From positions 1-11,852 of the forward strand of contig CAJUEB010000061.1 in the NCBI GenBank assembly GCA_910585135.1: DNA of 11,852 nt. The letters run 5' to 3'. Origin of the DNA: an uncultured Eubacteriales bacterium (GTDB taxonomy: Bacteria > Bacillota > Clostridia > Peptostreptococcales > Anaerovoracaceae). A program made the translations under genes and the position numbers. The notes below the pieces were generated by a model. That model was not told the DNA's origin. It made no database searches and saw nothing but the letters and a program-made list of their open reading frames with translations. Positions 1 to 6,921 of the stretch are shown piece after piece (within the stretch, counting starts at the first letter, position 1; each line of letters starts with the position of its first letter).

Positions 1-74
1 ATGGATTCTTTTTCTATTGATTATAACGGTATATCGTGATAGTGTCAAGAAATGATAAGCCAACATAAAATATC

Positions 75-116
75 AAAAAAAACCTTGCAAATGGCACATA
101 CACGCCACTTACAAGG
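75..116 (-). terminator. Intrinsic terminator, minus strand
   Basis: The arms 83-95 and 104-116 pair at 11 of 13 positions around an 8-base loop. Read on the minus strand, the hairpin is followed at once by eight T (A-tract 75-82). This is the standard form of a Rho-independent terminator. No complete gene ends just before it, so it probably ends transcripts that run on from the merR unit or served a gene now lost from 117-461. Confidence 0.7.
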
Positions 117-245
117 ATTTCCGTTCCCACCTCTATTCACCTAGTTTTGGCAAATTTCTACGGATTCAACTGCAAATCTACTATTGAATACTGATGAGAG
201 CCAAGATCTTTATCAGTTGTTTCCGATTTAATTTCTTCATATGTA

Positions 246-460
246 CCTGTTCTTCTCCCTACATGGCAAAAGGGCAGACTCCGCAGGAGCAGCTTGAAAT
301 ACCAAAGACTTTGAGCAGAGAAAATGGCTGGCGGTGCGTGCTGTCCGAGCCGTAAGGCGAGTTCTCGCACCGCCCCGTTTTCCGCGAGAAGGCTTTTGTG
401 GCATTCCCTGCGACGAGGACGCTGCCCGGCTGCCATGCAAAGAGATAAAAAGCTACCGCA
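246..460. repeat. GC-rich, hairpin-rich intergenic element, possible dispersed repeat
   Basis: The stretch 1-461 has no convincing gene. From about 246 to 460 it is GC-rich and full of competing inverted repeats. A perfect 9-bp pair, GGCGGTGCG (330-338) with CGCACCGCC (366-374), encloses further short stems. GCGAG (357-361) can pair with CTCGC (364-368), and TTCTCGC (362-368) can pair with GCGAGAA (384-390), so the structures exclude each other. A small CTCC-GCA-GGAG hairpin lies near 281-291. Several frames are open on both strands, but the translations have no protein-like composition or plausible ribosome sites. The organisation resembles multicopy intergenic elements of Clostridia. Copy number cannot be seen from one window, so the repeat status is inference. 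Confidence 0.4.
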
Positions 461-461
461 T

Positions 462-1337
462 TCACTTTTTTCGCACCGGCATAATAATCTTGGTAATATG
501 TTCGTTTTCATTATCGATATCTACCGGGGAGACGATAAACTCCTCGGAAATCGGACCTGCAAGTTCATAGCCGTTCTGGTTCATCCATTGCAGCATACTG
601 ATATGACTGTTTACGGCATCCGCATACCTGCCAACATGGATTTTCGTGATCGCATCAAACCCGCCAAAGCTTCGAAAATCCTCACCTTCATGATCATTTC
701 CGTCTACGAGTATCCCAAATTCCACATCGGTGTCCTTCATCAGAAACTGTTCCAAAGGCTGCGCATAATAGGTTACGATAATGGGGCTTTTACGGATGAG
801 ATTCAGCTCGGTGCATTTATCCGTGATCGTAATCCACTGCTCCAAGGAAACCTCCGAATTGCAGTAATTCTTCATGATATTCCGCACATAGACGAGCGTC
901 CCTTGCGGAATTTTTTCCAGCGTGATATTATCCATTGTATCCATATAGGCATTGGAAAAAATTCCATCCGAACGGGCGAGGATGTCGCCGCCCCGCTGCA
1001 AGCGTTCCCGCAAGTTTTCACCTATGGCGCGCCGCATCTCAAGTTCCCTGATTTCCGCTTCGATCGCTTCCAGTCTGTTGTTGACCGCCTCCTCCATTTC
1101 CTCTACATTGAGATTAGCAAAAAGCTCTTTGATTTCCTTAATGCCAAATCCCAGCTTGCGCAGTTGGCGTATGATAAAGAGCTTGACCATCTGATGCTTG
1201 CTGTAATACCGGTATTTACTTTCTTCGTTTCTAAATTCGGGAATCACAAGATCGATCTTATCGTAATAGCGCAGGGTTTTAATGGACAAGCTGCATATTT
1301 CTGCAACCTCGCCGATCGAATATTTTTTATCCAGCAT
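462..1337 (-). CDS. MerR-family transcriptional regulator with GyrI-like effector domain
   Basis: This 291-residue protein starts with a MerR winged helix-turn-helix (about residues 6-75: YSIGEVAEICSLSIKTLRYYD, with the typical KYRYYS wing). A charged dimerisation coiled coil follows (about 76-118), then a C-terminal GyrI/BmrR-like ligand-binding domain (about 140-290, with HVGRYADAVNSHISMLQWM and a final strand ending IIMPVRKK). Regulators of this build bind promoters with long 19-20 bp spacers and respond to small, often aromatic or cationic, ligands; the ligand here is unknown. It starts 15 bases after the stop of the VWA gene, and an AAGGAAGGG ribosome site fills that gap, so the two are probably co-transcribed. 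It lacks the C-terminal cysteines of metal-sensing MerR proteins. Its target could be its own operon or the CoA genes upstream, but nothing in the sequence proves either. Confidence 0.88.
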   Translation of the reverse strand: MLDKKYSIGEVAEICSLSIKTLRYYDKIDLVIPEFRNEESKYRYYSKHQMVKLFIIRQLRKLGFGIKEIKELFANLNVEEMEEAVNNRLEAIEAEIRELEMRRAIGENLRERLQRGGDILARSDGIFSNAYMDTMDNITLEKIPQGTLVYVRNIMKNYCNSEVSLEQWITITDKCTELNLIRKSPIIVTYYAQPLEQFLMKDTDVEFGILVDGNDHEGEDFRSFGGFDAITKIHVGRYADAVNSHISMLQWMNQNGYELAGPISEEFIVSPVDIDNENEHITKIIMPVRKK

Positions 1338-1352
1338 ATTATTTTCCCTTCC

Positions 1353-2552
1353 TTATCGTATCCCCAGAAGCTTCCTGATCGCTGCTTCCAAGCCTTCCAC
1401 GGAAAGCGGGTACATCGACACAACAGAACGAATCCGCTCGATCGTAGTGCGTCCCCTGGCCGTTTCCCACTGCGGCTTTGGAATCGGATTCATCCATACC
1501 GCCTGCTCGCAGTGATCCACAATGCGCTTAAGCCACGCCACGCCGGAAACGCCGTCGGATACGCGGTTTCGCCGATTTCCATTATAGTAGCGCAGCTCCC
1601 ACGAAGCCATGGATGCATCCCCCACAAGCAAAAGCCGGTAATCCCTGTCCGTATTTCGCAGCATCCACTGCGTATCGATGCTCTCCGCCAGATTGCAGCC
1701 CGGGTCTTTATACAGTTTATTATAAGGGCAATTATGAAAATAGTAAATTTTTAAATCCTTAAAATGATTTTCCTTGCTCACTGCCTGGAATAAACGGCTG
1801 CACAGCCGCGCATATTTTTCCATCGAGCCGCCGGAATCAAACATGGTGATGAGCTTGACCGTATTCTTCCGCGGGTAATCATAGACCAGCCGCAGCATTC
1901 CCGCATTCTCACAGGTCTTCGCTACGGTGGCCTCAAGATCCAGCTCATCCCGCATCTGCCCCTGCCGTGCGGAAAACTGCCGCAAGCGGCGCAGCGCAGT
2001 TTGAAAATGCCGGATATCCAACGGTTCGTCCTCCCGAAAATCGCGGTAAGACACCTCTGAAACAACCTGCATCGCACGCTGCCGGTTTCCTGTGCCCCCG
2101 ATCCGAAACCCATCGTGGCTATACCCAGAATTACCTAAAGGGGATGTCCCTCCCGTACCGATCCAGCGTATGCCGCCATTATGTTCATTTTTCTGTTCCG
2201 CTAGCCGCTGCGCCAGCAAGCTTTCCAGCTCATCATACGAAAGCGTCGTCCTTTCGTCCACTTCCTCCTCATCATAAGGCATCTGCTCCATCGGCGTGCG
2301 CAAATAGGAAAATAGGGAATCGGGAATTCCCGCCTCTGCCGTGCCAGCTTCAAAATATGCACGAAAGATTTGATCGTACAAATCATAGTCCGCTTCCGAT
2401 TTAACCAGGATACAGCGGCTTAAATAATAGAATCTCCGTATATTTGAATCTGCAAGTCCTCGATCAAGCGCCTCCATCAATGTCATCCATTCATCCAGCG
2501 ACACCTTGAGCCCAGCTTCACGCAATCGGTAAAAAAACTCTGAAAATGCCAT
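1353..2552 (-). CDS. CoxE-like VWA-domain protein (COG3825 type)
   Basis: The protein has 399 residues. The N-terminal third is helical (MAFSEFFYRLREAGLKVSLDEW). A charged linker with a Gly/Ser-rich stretch follows (about 92-160), then a von Willebrand A-like domain (about 230-370). Family hallmarks are KLITMFDSGGSM (aspartate 239), HFKDLKIYYFHNC, LRNTDRDYRLLLVGDASMA and the closing AVWMNPIPKPQW with a leucine-rich tail. The metal site reads D-S-G-G-S rather than the classical D-x-S-x-S; a GGS form is, as far as I recall, usual in this family. Relatives normally work with a MoxR-type AAA+ ATPase encoded beside them, as metal-cofactor insertion or chaperone pairs. No such ATPase is in this window. 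The start has only a weak ribosome site (AAGGGC), and no clear promoter lies between it and the preceding terminator. The molecular role is unknown. Confidence 0.85.
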   Translation of the reverse strand: MAFSEFFYRLREAGLKVSLDEWMTLMEALDRGLADSNIRRFYYLSRCILVKSEADYDLYDQIFRAYFEAGTAEAGIPDSLFSYLRTPMEQMPYDEEEVDERTTLSYDELESLLAQRLAEQKNEHNGGIRWIGTGGTSPLGNSGYSHDGFRIGGTGNRQRAMQVVSEVSYRDFREDEPLDIRHFQTALRRLRQFSARQGQMRDELDLEATVAKTCENAGMLRLVYDYPRKNTVKLITMFDSGGSMEKYARLCSRLFQAVSKENHFKDLKIYYFHNCPYNKLYKDPGCNLAESIDTQWMLRNTDRDYRLLLVGDASMASWELRYYNGNRRNRVSDGVSGVAWLKRIVDHCEQAVWMNPIPKPQWETARGRTTIERIRSVVSMYPLSVEGLEAAIRKLLGIR

Positions 2553-2594
2553 ATCTGCCCTTGCTTATCCTTTCCTGCAAAAAAACTTACCAGC

Positions 2595-2662
2595 AAAAAA
2601 GTTTCTCCCTGCGGCGAGGAATGTGGAAAATGTTTCCAGCTTCGCTGCGCGCAAGGAGAAAC
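2595..2662 (-). terminator. Strong intrinsic terminator after the fused hotdog gene
   Basis: GTTTCTCCTTGCG (minus strand, 2662-2650) pairs with CGCAGGGAGAAAC (2613-2601) in a 13-bp stem with one G-T pair, followed by six T (A-tract 2595-2600). The long loop can form inner stems (GCGA/TCGC and GGAAA/TTTCC). It lies 15 bases after the hotdog gene stop and separates the CoA unit from the VWA-merR unit, although some read-through could feed the latter. Confidence 0.85.
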
Positions 2663-2676
2663 CCTGTTAAATTCGG

Positions 2677-3519
2677 TTAAACTTCATATACGAACTGAAC
2701 GACAGTTGACAGAGGTGGATCCTGCAATACGTCGATGGAACTTGGGAACGGCGGATTTTCAGGCACATCGATGATCTTGTATGCACGGACTTCGATCAGG
2801 TTCTTGTTTCCATCCACCTTCTTGATCTTAGCGATGTACTCCATATAATCTCCGGCAAAGCAAGGAACGTAAAGCCTTACTTTCTTCGTTTCAACGCATC
2901 TGTCGATGTTGCCATAAGTCTTAGCCATCAGCCGCTTGGCCGTATCTTCCATCAGCGTGATGCTCCTTGCACCGTTTACAACGCCGCCGCCATAAAAAAC
3001 ATCACGGTCTGACATCCTGTAGCGATATGTCATGGTTTCGCCGTCTTCGCTCATGCCGTCCTCAAGCGGAAAGTCCTCCAACACCCTCCAAGGGTCAATT
3101 ACCGCTCCGTCAGGCTGCTCGCCCCTCTGCAAGTGTTTCTTGACAACCAGGCGCACATTTCCTTCCGTACACAGCACAGGCTCGTCAAACCAAACCATAT
3201 CGCCAGGCTTATAATCCTTCTTGCCAGCGCGATCCGCAGGCGTAGCCAGCTTAAACACTTCAATGCGGCAATCTCTTGACGTGTTGCCGACATGGGTCAG
3301 CGTTGCTTTGTATTCCATCATATCGCCCACGTATACGTCTTCATAAATTTTCACATCGTGGTATCCCAGGCACAGTGATTCATCGCCATCGCAGAGAATC
3401 ATCTCCTCCGTTTCCACATCGCCGATAAAGTCAAACTGCCTTCCGACAGGAACGATACCATCAGGCGTATTCGCATCGGCAGTCGTCATGTTATAGCTTA
3501 AATAAGATACCTTTCTCAT
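2677..3519 (-). CDS. Fused tandem-hotdog protein of the beta-aminoacyl-CoA ammonia-lyase family
   Basis: This 280-residue protein consists of two hotdog domains, each resembling the single-domain beta-alanyl-CoA ammonia-lyase of Clostridium propionicum and Kal (3-aminobutyryl-CoA ammonia-lyase) of lysine fermenters. Those enzymes are about 130-145 residues and remove ammonia from a 3-aminoacyl-CoA to give the 2-enoyl-CoA. The N-half (about 1-135) keeps IGDVETEEM (32-40), CDGDESL (43-49) and VYVGDMMEY (62-70). The C-half (about 165-280) keeps FYGGGVVNGA (175-184) and CFAGDYMEY (220-228). Each half ends in a matching strand (EPVLCTEGNVRLVVKK; DPPLSTVVQFVYEV). The conserved GDVxTE/GDxSL segment is degenerate in the C-half, and the YxGxxVNGA segment is degenerate in the N-half. 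The start is fixed by a perfect AGGAGG (3528-3533) 8 bases upstream. It follows the CoA-transferase gene by 50 bases. Family assignment is firm from remembered homologues; exact substrate and activity are inference. Confidence 0.8.
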   Translation of the reverse strand: MRKVSYLSYNMTTADANTPDGIVPVGRQFDFIGDVETEEMILCDGDESLCLGYHDVKIYEDVYVGDMMEYKATLTHVGNTSRDCRIEVFKLATPADRAGKKDYKPGDMVWFDEPVLCTEGNVRLVVKKHLQRGEQPDGAVIDPWRVLEDFPLEDGMSEDGETMTYRYRMSDRDVFYGGGVVNGARSITLMEDTAKRLMAKTYGNIDRCVETKKVRLYVPCFAGDYMEYIAKIKKVDGNKNLIEVRAYKIIDVPENPPFPSSIDVLQDPPLSTVVQFVYEV

Positions 3520-3544
3520 TATAAGGACCTCCTTTTTATGTATT

Positions 3545-3550
3545 ATTATA
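3545..3550 (-). promoter_or_regulatory. Possible internal -10 element before the hotdog gene
   Basis: A perfect TATAAT on the minus strand lies 12 bases upstream of the AGGAGG ribosome site. No good -35 box is seen at 16-18 bases, so this may be only an AT-rich spacer or a weak internal promoter. Confidence 0.3.
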
Positions 3551-3569
3551 CTAGGATATTTTATGCAAA

Positions 3570-4751
3570 TTACAGAACGCCTTCCGCTTTCAGCTTTTCT
3601 TCTTCTTCAGCCGTGATGCCGAAGATTTCCTGGTTATGCTGTCCCAAAAGCGGCGAAGGGAAATCCACTGATCCCGGAGTCTCCGAAAGCTTCATCACGC
3701 AGCCCTGGAAATACAGATCCCCGGCAGTCGGATGCTCACAGTGTACCATCATGTCACGCGCCTGGATCTGCGGATGTTCGATCGCTTCCTTCACGTTAAG
3801 TACCGGTCCGCAAGGAATACCCGCTTCGTCCATAATTTTTTCGATTTCACCCTTCGTATAGTCCTTGCTCCAGTCCCTGATGACATTCTGCAAATCTGGC
3901 TGGTAATTCTGGCAACGCAGGTCGTTTGTCGCATAGCGCGGATCTTCCAAAAGCTCCGTATGCCCGATCGTATGACAGAACGTATCGAACAGCCTGTCAT
4001 TGCCAACGCCGATAGCAATGAAACCATCCTTGCATTCAAACAGGTCAAACGGTGAAATAGAAGGGTCGATATTGCCGTTTCGTGTCGGGATATATCCGCC
4101 CATCGTATACTTCACTAAAGAGTTTTCCAAAAGGCTGAAAATCGTATCGAGCATCGCTACGTCCACCTGCTGTCCTTCCCCTGTCCTCTCGCGGTGGACA
4201 AGAGCAGTCAAAACGCCTACCGCCAGATAGATTCCGGCCACGTGGTCTGCAATGGAAGGACCTACCTTCGTCGGAATGGAATCAGGGAATCCCGTCAACT
4301 CTGCCATGCCGCCCATCGCCTGCGCCACGACATCATAGCAAGGCCGGGTTTTGAGCGGACCATACTGCCCGAAGCCTGAGCCGGATGCATAAATGATGGT
4401 CGGGTTTATTTTCCTCACCGTTTCATAGTCGATGCCTAACCGTTCCGTGACGCCGCCCTTGTAGTTTTCAACCAGCACATCAGCGTCTTTTACCAGCTTA
4501 AAGAACAGTTCCTTGCCCTTCTCCGACTTAAGATTCAGGGTAGCACCCTTTTTGTTCCGGTTGACATAGCAGAAGAACCCGCTCTCACCGCTTTCCTCAT
4601 CGAGCGGTCCCCATGTCCTGCATTGCTCGCCGTTAACCGGCTCAATCTTAAGGACCTCCGCACCGTAATCCGCCAAAATCATCGTGCAAAACGGACCGTT
4701 CAATGCAGACGTAAGGTCGATTACTTTAATTCCTTCCAGTGCTTTTTTCAT
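3570..4751 (-). CDS. Class III (CaiB/BaiF) acyl-CoA transferase
   Basis: This 393-residue protein is full length for family III CoA-transferases, which move CoA between carboxylic acids through an aspartyl-CoA thioester. The N-terminal signature is intact (IKVIDLTSALNGPFCTMILADYGAEVLKIE, 8-37), followed by ADVLVENYKGG (90-100), the CYDVVAQAMGG segment and the closing GIPCGPVLN region. Aspartate 169 in PSIADHVAG aligns, in position and context, with the catalytic aspartate 169 of formyl-CoA transferase. Substrate specificity in this family cannot be read from sequence. The partner gene downstream encodes a beta-aminoacyl-CoA lyase-type protein, so activation of a beta-amino acid or related acid is the likeliest role. 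The start is supported by AAAGGAGA six bases upstream. It follows the etfA terminator and its own putative promoter, so it begins a separate transcription unit. Confidence 0.9.
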   Translation of the reverse strand: MKKALEGIKVIDLTSALNGPFCTMILADYGAEVLKIEPVNGEQCRTWGPLDEESGESGFFCYVNRNKKGATLNLKSEKGKELFFKLVKDADVLVENYKGGVTERLGIDYETVRKINPTIIYASGSGFGQYGPLKTRPCYDVVAQAMGGMAELTGFPDSIPTKVGPSIADHVAGIYLAVGVLTALVHRERTGEGQQVDVAMLDTIFSLLENSLVKYTMGGYIPTRNGNIDPSISPFDLFECKDGFIAIGVGNDRLFDTFCHTIGHTELLEDPRYATNDLRCQNYQPDLQNVIRDWSKDYTKGEIEKIMDEAGIPCGPVLNVKEAIEHPQIQARDMMVHCEHPTAGDLYFQGCVMKLSETPGSVDFPSPLLGQHNQEIFGITAEEEEKLKAEGVL

Positions 4752-4806
4752 CGTTACTCTCCTTTAATATTTATATTCCTTTTCGTTACGCTAAAACAGT
4801 AAGCTC

Positions 4807-4815
4807 ATTTTATCA
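4807..4815 (-). promoter_or_regulatory. Putative extended -10 promoter for the CoA-transferase/hotdog unit
   Basis: The minus strand reads TGATAAAAT, an extended -10 (TG-n-TAAAAT), about 55 bases upstream of the CoA-transferase start, in an AT-rich leader. The -35 region is poor. A promoter here is expected, because a terminator closes the preceding etfA gene. Confidence 0.45.
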
Positions 4816-4912
4816 TAAATATAACGGCAAATGTATATTCCAATTAATTTTTATTGCCTTTTAGCATCCTTTTATCCGCTTCAAACCCTCCCCTTGGAGT
4901 ACGGTTTTCGCG

Positions 4913-4954
4913 AAAAAGCAAGGAATGAACCGATAGCCGCCTTCATCCCCTGCT
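4913..4954 (-). terminator. Intrinsic terminator after etfA
   Basis: AGCAGGGGATGAA (minus strand, 4954-4942) pairs over 13 bp, with two G-T pairs, to TTCATTCCTTGCT (4929-4917). The loop is 12 bases and a T run follows (4917-4913). It lies 23 bases past the etfA stop and ends the dehydrogenase-etfBA operon. A palindrome TTTTCGCGAAAA (4905-4916) overlaps the T run. Confidence 0.8.
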
Positions 4955-4977
4955 CTATTTTCGCTATTTTAAAAAGC

Positions 4978-6084
4978 CTATTTATCTGCCTTTGCCTCTT
5001 TGATTGCTTCCACCAGCATCGGCACAACCTTAAATAAATCGCCCACGATACCGTAATCAGCGATATCAAAGATCGGAGCGTTTTCGTTCTTGTTGACAGC
5101 GATGATCAGCTCCGAATCCTGCATGCCTGCTTTATGCTGGATCGCACCGGAAATGCCCAGTGCCACATAAACCTTAGGATGCACGGTCTTACCCGTCTGT
5201 CCAACCTGATGGTCAGCAGACAGCCAGCCCGAATCGATCGTCGCACGGCTTCCGCCTACCACGCCGCCGCCAAATGCATCGGCCAGTTCATGGGCAAGCG
5301 CAATCCCTTTATCGATATCTTTGCTGATCCCACGCCCTACCGATACGATAACATCCGCACCGATCAGGTCAACGAGCTGCTTTGCTTCCTTGACAACCTC
5401 CATGACCTCAGTCCTTAAATCGGCATCCGAAAGCGTCACTGGGTAAAGGGAAACTTCACAGGCATCAGCCTTTGCCTGGTCAAACGCAGCCTTCTTCATC
5501 ACGCCCGGACGAACCGTTGACATGCATGGGCGAAATCTCGGACAGATGATCGTCGCCATCAAATGCCCGCCAAACGCAGGACGCGTCATTTTCAGGTTCA
5601 CATCTTCCATATCGAAACTCGTGCTTGACAAATCCAGCGTGGAAGAGGATTCCAGGAAATCCACATAGTTTTCCATTTCGATGTCCAGATGGGTGCAATC
5701 GGCAGTCAGCCCTGTATGCAAACGGGCAGCACATCTAGGACCGAGGTCGCGTCCGATGTTGGTTGCGCCCAGCAGGATTACTTCCGGCTTCAGGTCCATC
5801 GCTGCATCGCAGAGTACCTTCGCATAAGCGTCTGTCGTATATACCTTCAAATCCGGATGCTGGCATACAATCACCTGATCTGCGCCATAACCGCCCAGCT
5901 CCTTCGCCAGCCCTTCCACCTGGTCTCCCAGGAGTACGCCGATCAACTTAGAGCCTCTTTCGTCAGCCAGCTTCCTGCCTTCGGAAATCAGTTCAAAATC
6001 CGTATTCATCAATTTTCCATCACGTTGTTCGCAGAACACCCAAATATCCTTAAACGCGCTTATATCTGCACTATTAAAAGCCAT
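4978..6084 (-). CDS. etfA: Electron transfer flavoprotein, alpha subunit
   Basis: This FAD-binding alpha subunit has 368 residues. The N-terminal nucleotide-fold domain covers about 11-215, with LLGATNIGRDLGPR near 104-117. The C-terminal FAD domain is complete: VSVGRGI (247-253), GGSRATIDSGW (277-287), HQVGQTGK (292-299), GISGAIQHKAG (310-320) and FDIADYGIVGDL (339-350). The segment TRPAFGG (167-173) followed by CPRFRPCMSTVRPGVM (181-196) is typical of ETFs from strict anaerobes that partner enoyl-CoA reductases, rather than of mitochondrial ETF. There is no N-terminal CxxCxxC ferredoxin domain such as CarE or some lactate dehydrogenase ETFs carry. It passes electrons to or from the neighbouring acyl-CoA dehydrogenase. 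It starts 17 bases after etfB with a GGAGAGAGG-rich ribosome site. Whether it bifurcates electrons cannot be decided from sequence alone. Confidence 0.93.
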   Translation of the reverse strand: MAFNSADISAFKDIWVFCEQRDGKLMNTDFELISEGRKLADERGSKLIGVLLGDQVEGLAKELGGYGADQVIVCQHPDLKVYTTDAYAKVLCDAAMDLKPEVILLGATNIGRDLGPRCAARLHTGLTADCTHLDIEMENYVDFLESSSTLDLSSTSFDMEDVNLKMTRPAFGGHLMATIICPRFRPCMSTVRPGVMKKAAFDQAKADACEVSLYPVTLSDADLRTEVMEVVKEAKQLVDLIGADVIVSVGRGISKDIDKGIALAHELADAFGGGVVGGSRATIDSGWLSADHQVGQTGKTVHPKVYVALGISGAIQHKAGMQDSELIIAVNKNENAPIFDIADYGIVGDLFKVVPMLVEAIKEAKADK

Positions 6085-6101
6085 TTTCCTCTCTCCTTCC
6101 T

Positions 6102-6905
6102 CTAAATTACATGCTTTTTCAGCAGTCTGTCTGCCAAATCAGCCGCCGTCGATTTATCCGCACCTTCCAGCATGACGCCAACGCCCTTCTGCGGCGGCGT
6201 AAACGATTTGAAGATATTGGTCGGAGAACCTTTTAATCCGATGGTATCCGGCTCAAGGAGCGGTTCGTCCTTTAATGCCTCAAAGTCAAGCACCTCAAGC
6301 GGACGTGAATAGCATTCGTTAATTCCGGTAAGCGTCATATATCGCGGGGTGATATTATTGTCCTTGATGCATGTGATCAAGCATGGCGTCTGCACCTTTA
6401 TTTTCATATAGCCATCTTCCAGCATACGCTTAACGACGATGTCCTTGCCGTCCTTATGCAGCTCTGCACAATATGTAACCTGCGGAATATCCAGCTTTTC
6501 TGCAAGCTGTGGTCCAACCTGCGCCGTATCGCCATCGATCGCCTGACGGCCGCAGAAAATGATATCTTCTTCTGCAAGACCCAGGTGTGAAATCGCTGCC
6601 GCGATGATCTGCGAAGTGGCAAACGTATCAGAACCACCGAATTCCCTTGCCGAAATCAATACCGCATCATCAGCGCCCATCGCCAGCAATTCACGCAGCA
6701 TGCCTTCTGCCGGAGGAGGTCCCATCGTTACAGCCGTAACCTGGCATCCCGTCGCATCCTTTAGCATGAGCGCCTGTTCCATCGCGCTTAAATCATCGTG
6801 GTTGATGATGGTTGCCATGGACGCCCTGTTTAATGTTCCATCCGGATTTACCGCAACAACGCCAGAAGTGTCCGGAACTTGTTTTACGCATACATATATT
6901 CTCAT
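6102..6905 (-). CDS. etfB: Electron transfer flavoprotein, beta subunit
   Basis: This 267-residue protein is of usual ETF beta length. It shows CVKQVPDT (6-13), an IINHDDLSAMEQALMLKD segment (33-50), VTMGPPPAEGMLRELLAMGADDAVLIS (59-85), FGGSDTFATS (89-98) and the nucleotide-binding CGRQAIDGDTAQVGPQLAE (118-136). The IINxDD form, in place of the NPFDE of mitochondrial-type ETF, groups it with clostridial ETFs of butyryl-, acryloyl- or caffeoyl-CoA reductases; that grouping is from memory. It dimerises with EtfA, and in bifurcating relatives it carries the FAD and NADH site. It sits 16 bases after the dehydrogenase gene with an AAGGAAGGG ribosome site in the gap, so co-transcription is clear. 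Confidence 0.93.
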   Translation of the reverse strand: MRIYVCVKQVPDTSGVVAVNPDGTLNRASMATIINHDDLSAMEQALMLKDATGCQVTAVTMGPPPAEGMLRELLAMGADDAVLISAREFGGSDTFATSQIIAAAISHLGLAEEDIIFCGRQAIDGDTAQVGPQLAEKLDIPQVTYCAELHKDGKDIVVKRMLEDGYMKIKVQTPCLITCIKDNNITPRYMTLTGINECYSRPLEVLDFEALKDEPLLEPDTIGLKGSPTNIFKSFTPPQKGVGVMLEGADKSTAADLADRLLKKHVI

Positions 6906-6921
6906 TGCTTCACACCCTTCC

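Noticed and set aside
158..511. Minus-strand open frame of 117 codons, and shorter ones at 259-465 and 237-440
   Set aside because: They overlap the merR 3' end or the hairpin-rich element, and the translations are low-confidence and Cys/Arg-rich. All frames of this GC-rich stretch tend to be open.
324..1754. Plus-strand open frame of 476 codons
   Set aside because: It lies antisense to merR and the VWA gene, which have clear family motifs and ribosome sites. Its translation has no recognisable domain and it has no good ribosome site.
4905..4916. Perfect palindrome TTTTCGCGAAAA as an operator
   Set aside because: It overlaps the T run of the etfA terminator and is about 90 bases upstream of the next putative promoter. 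It is better explained as part of the terminator region, though an operator is not excluded.
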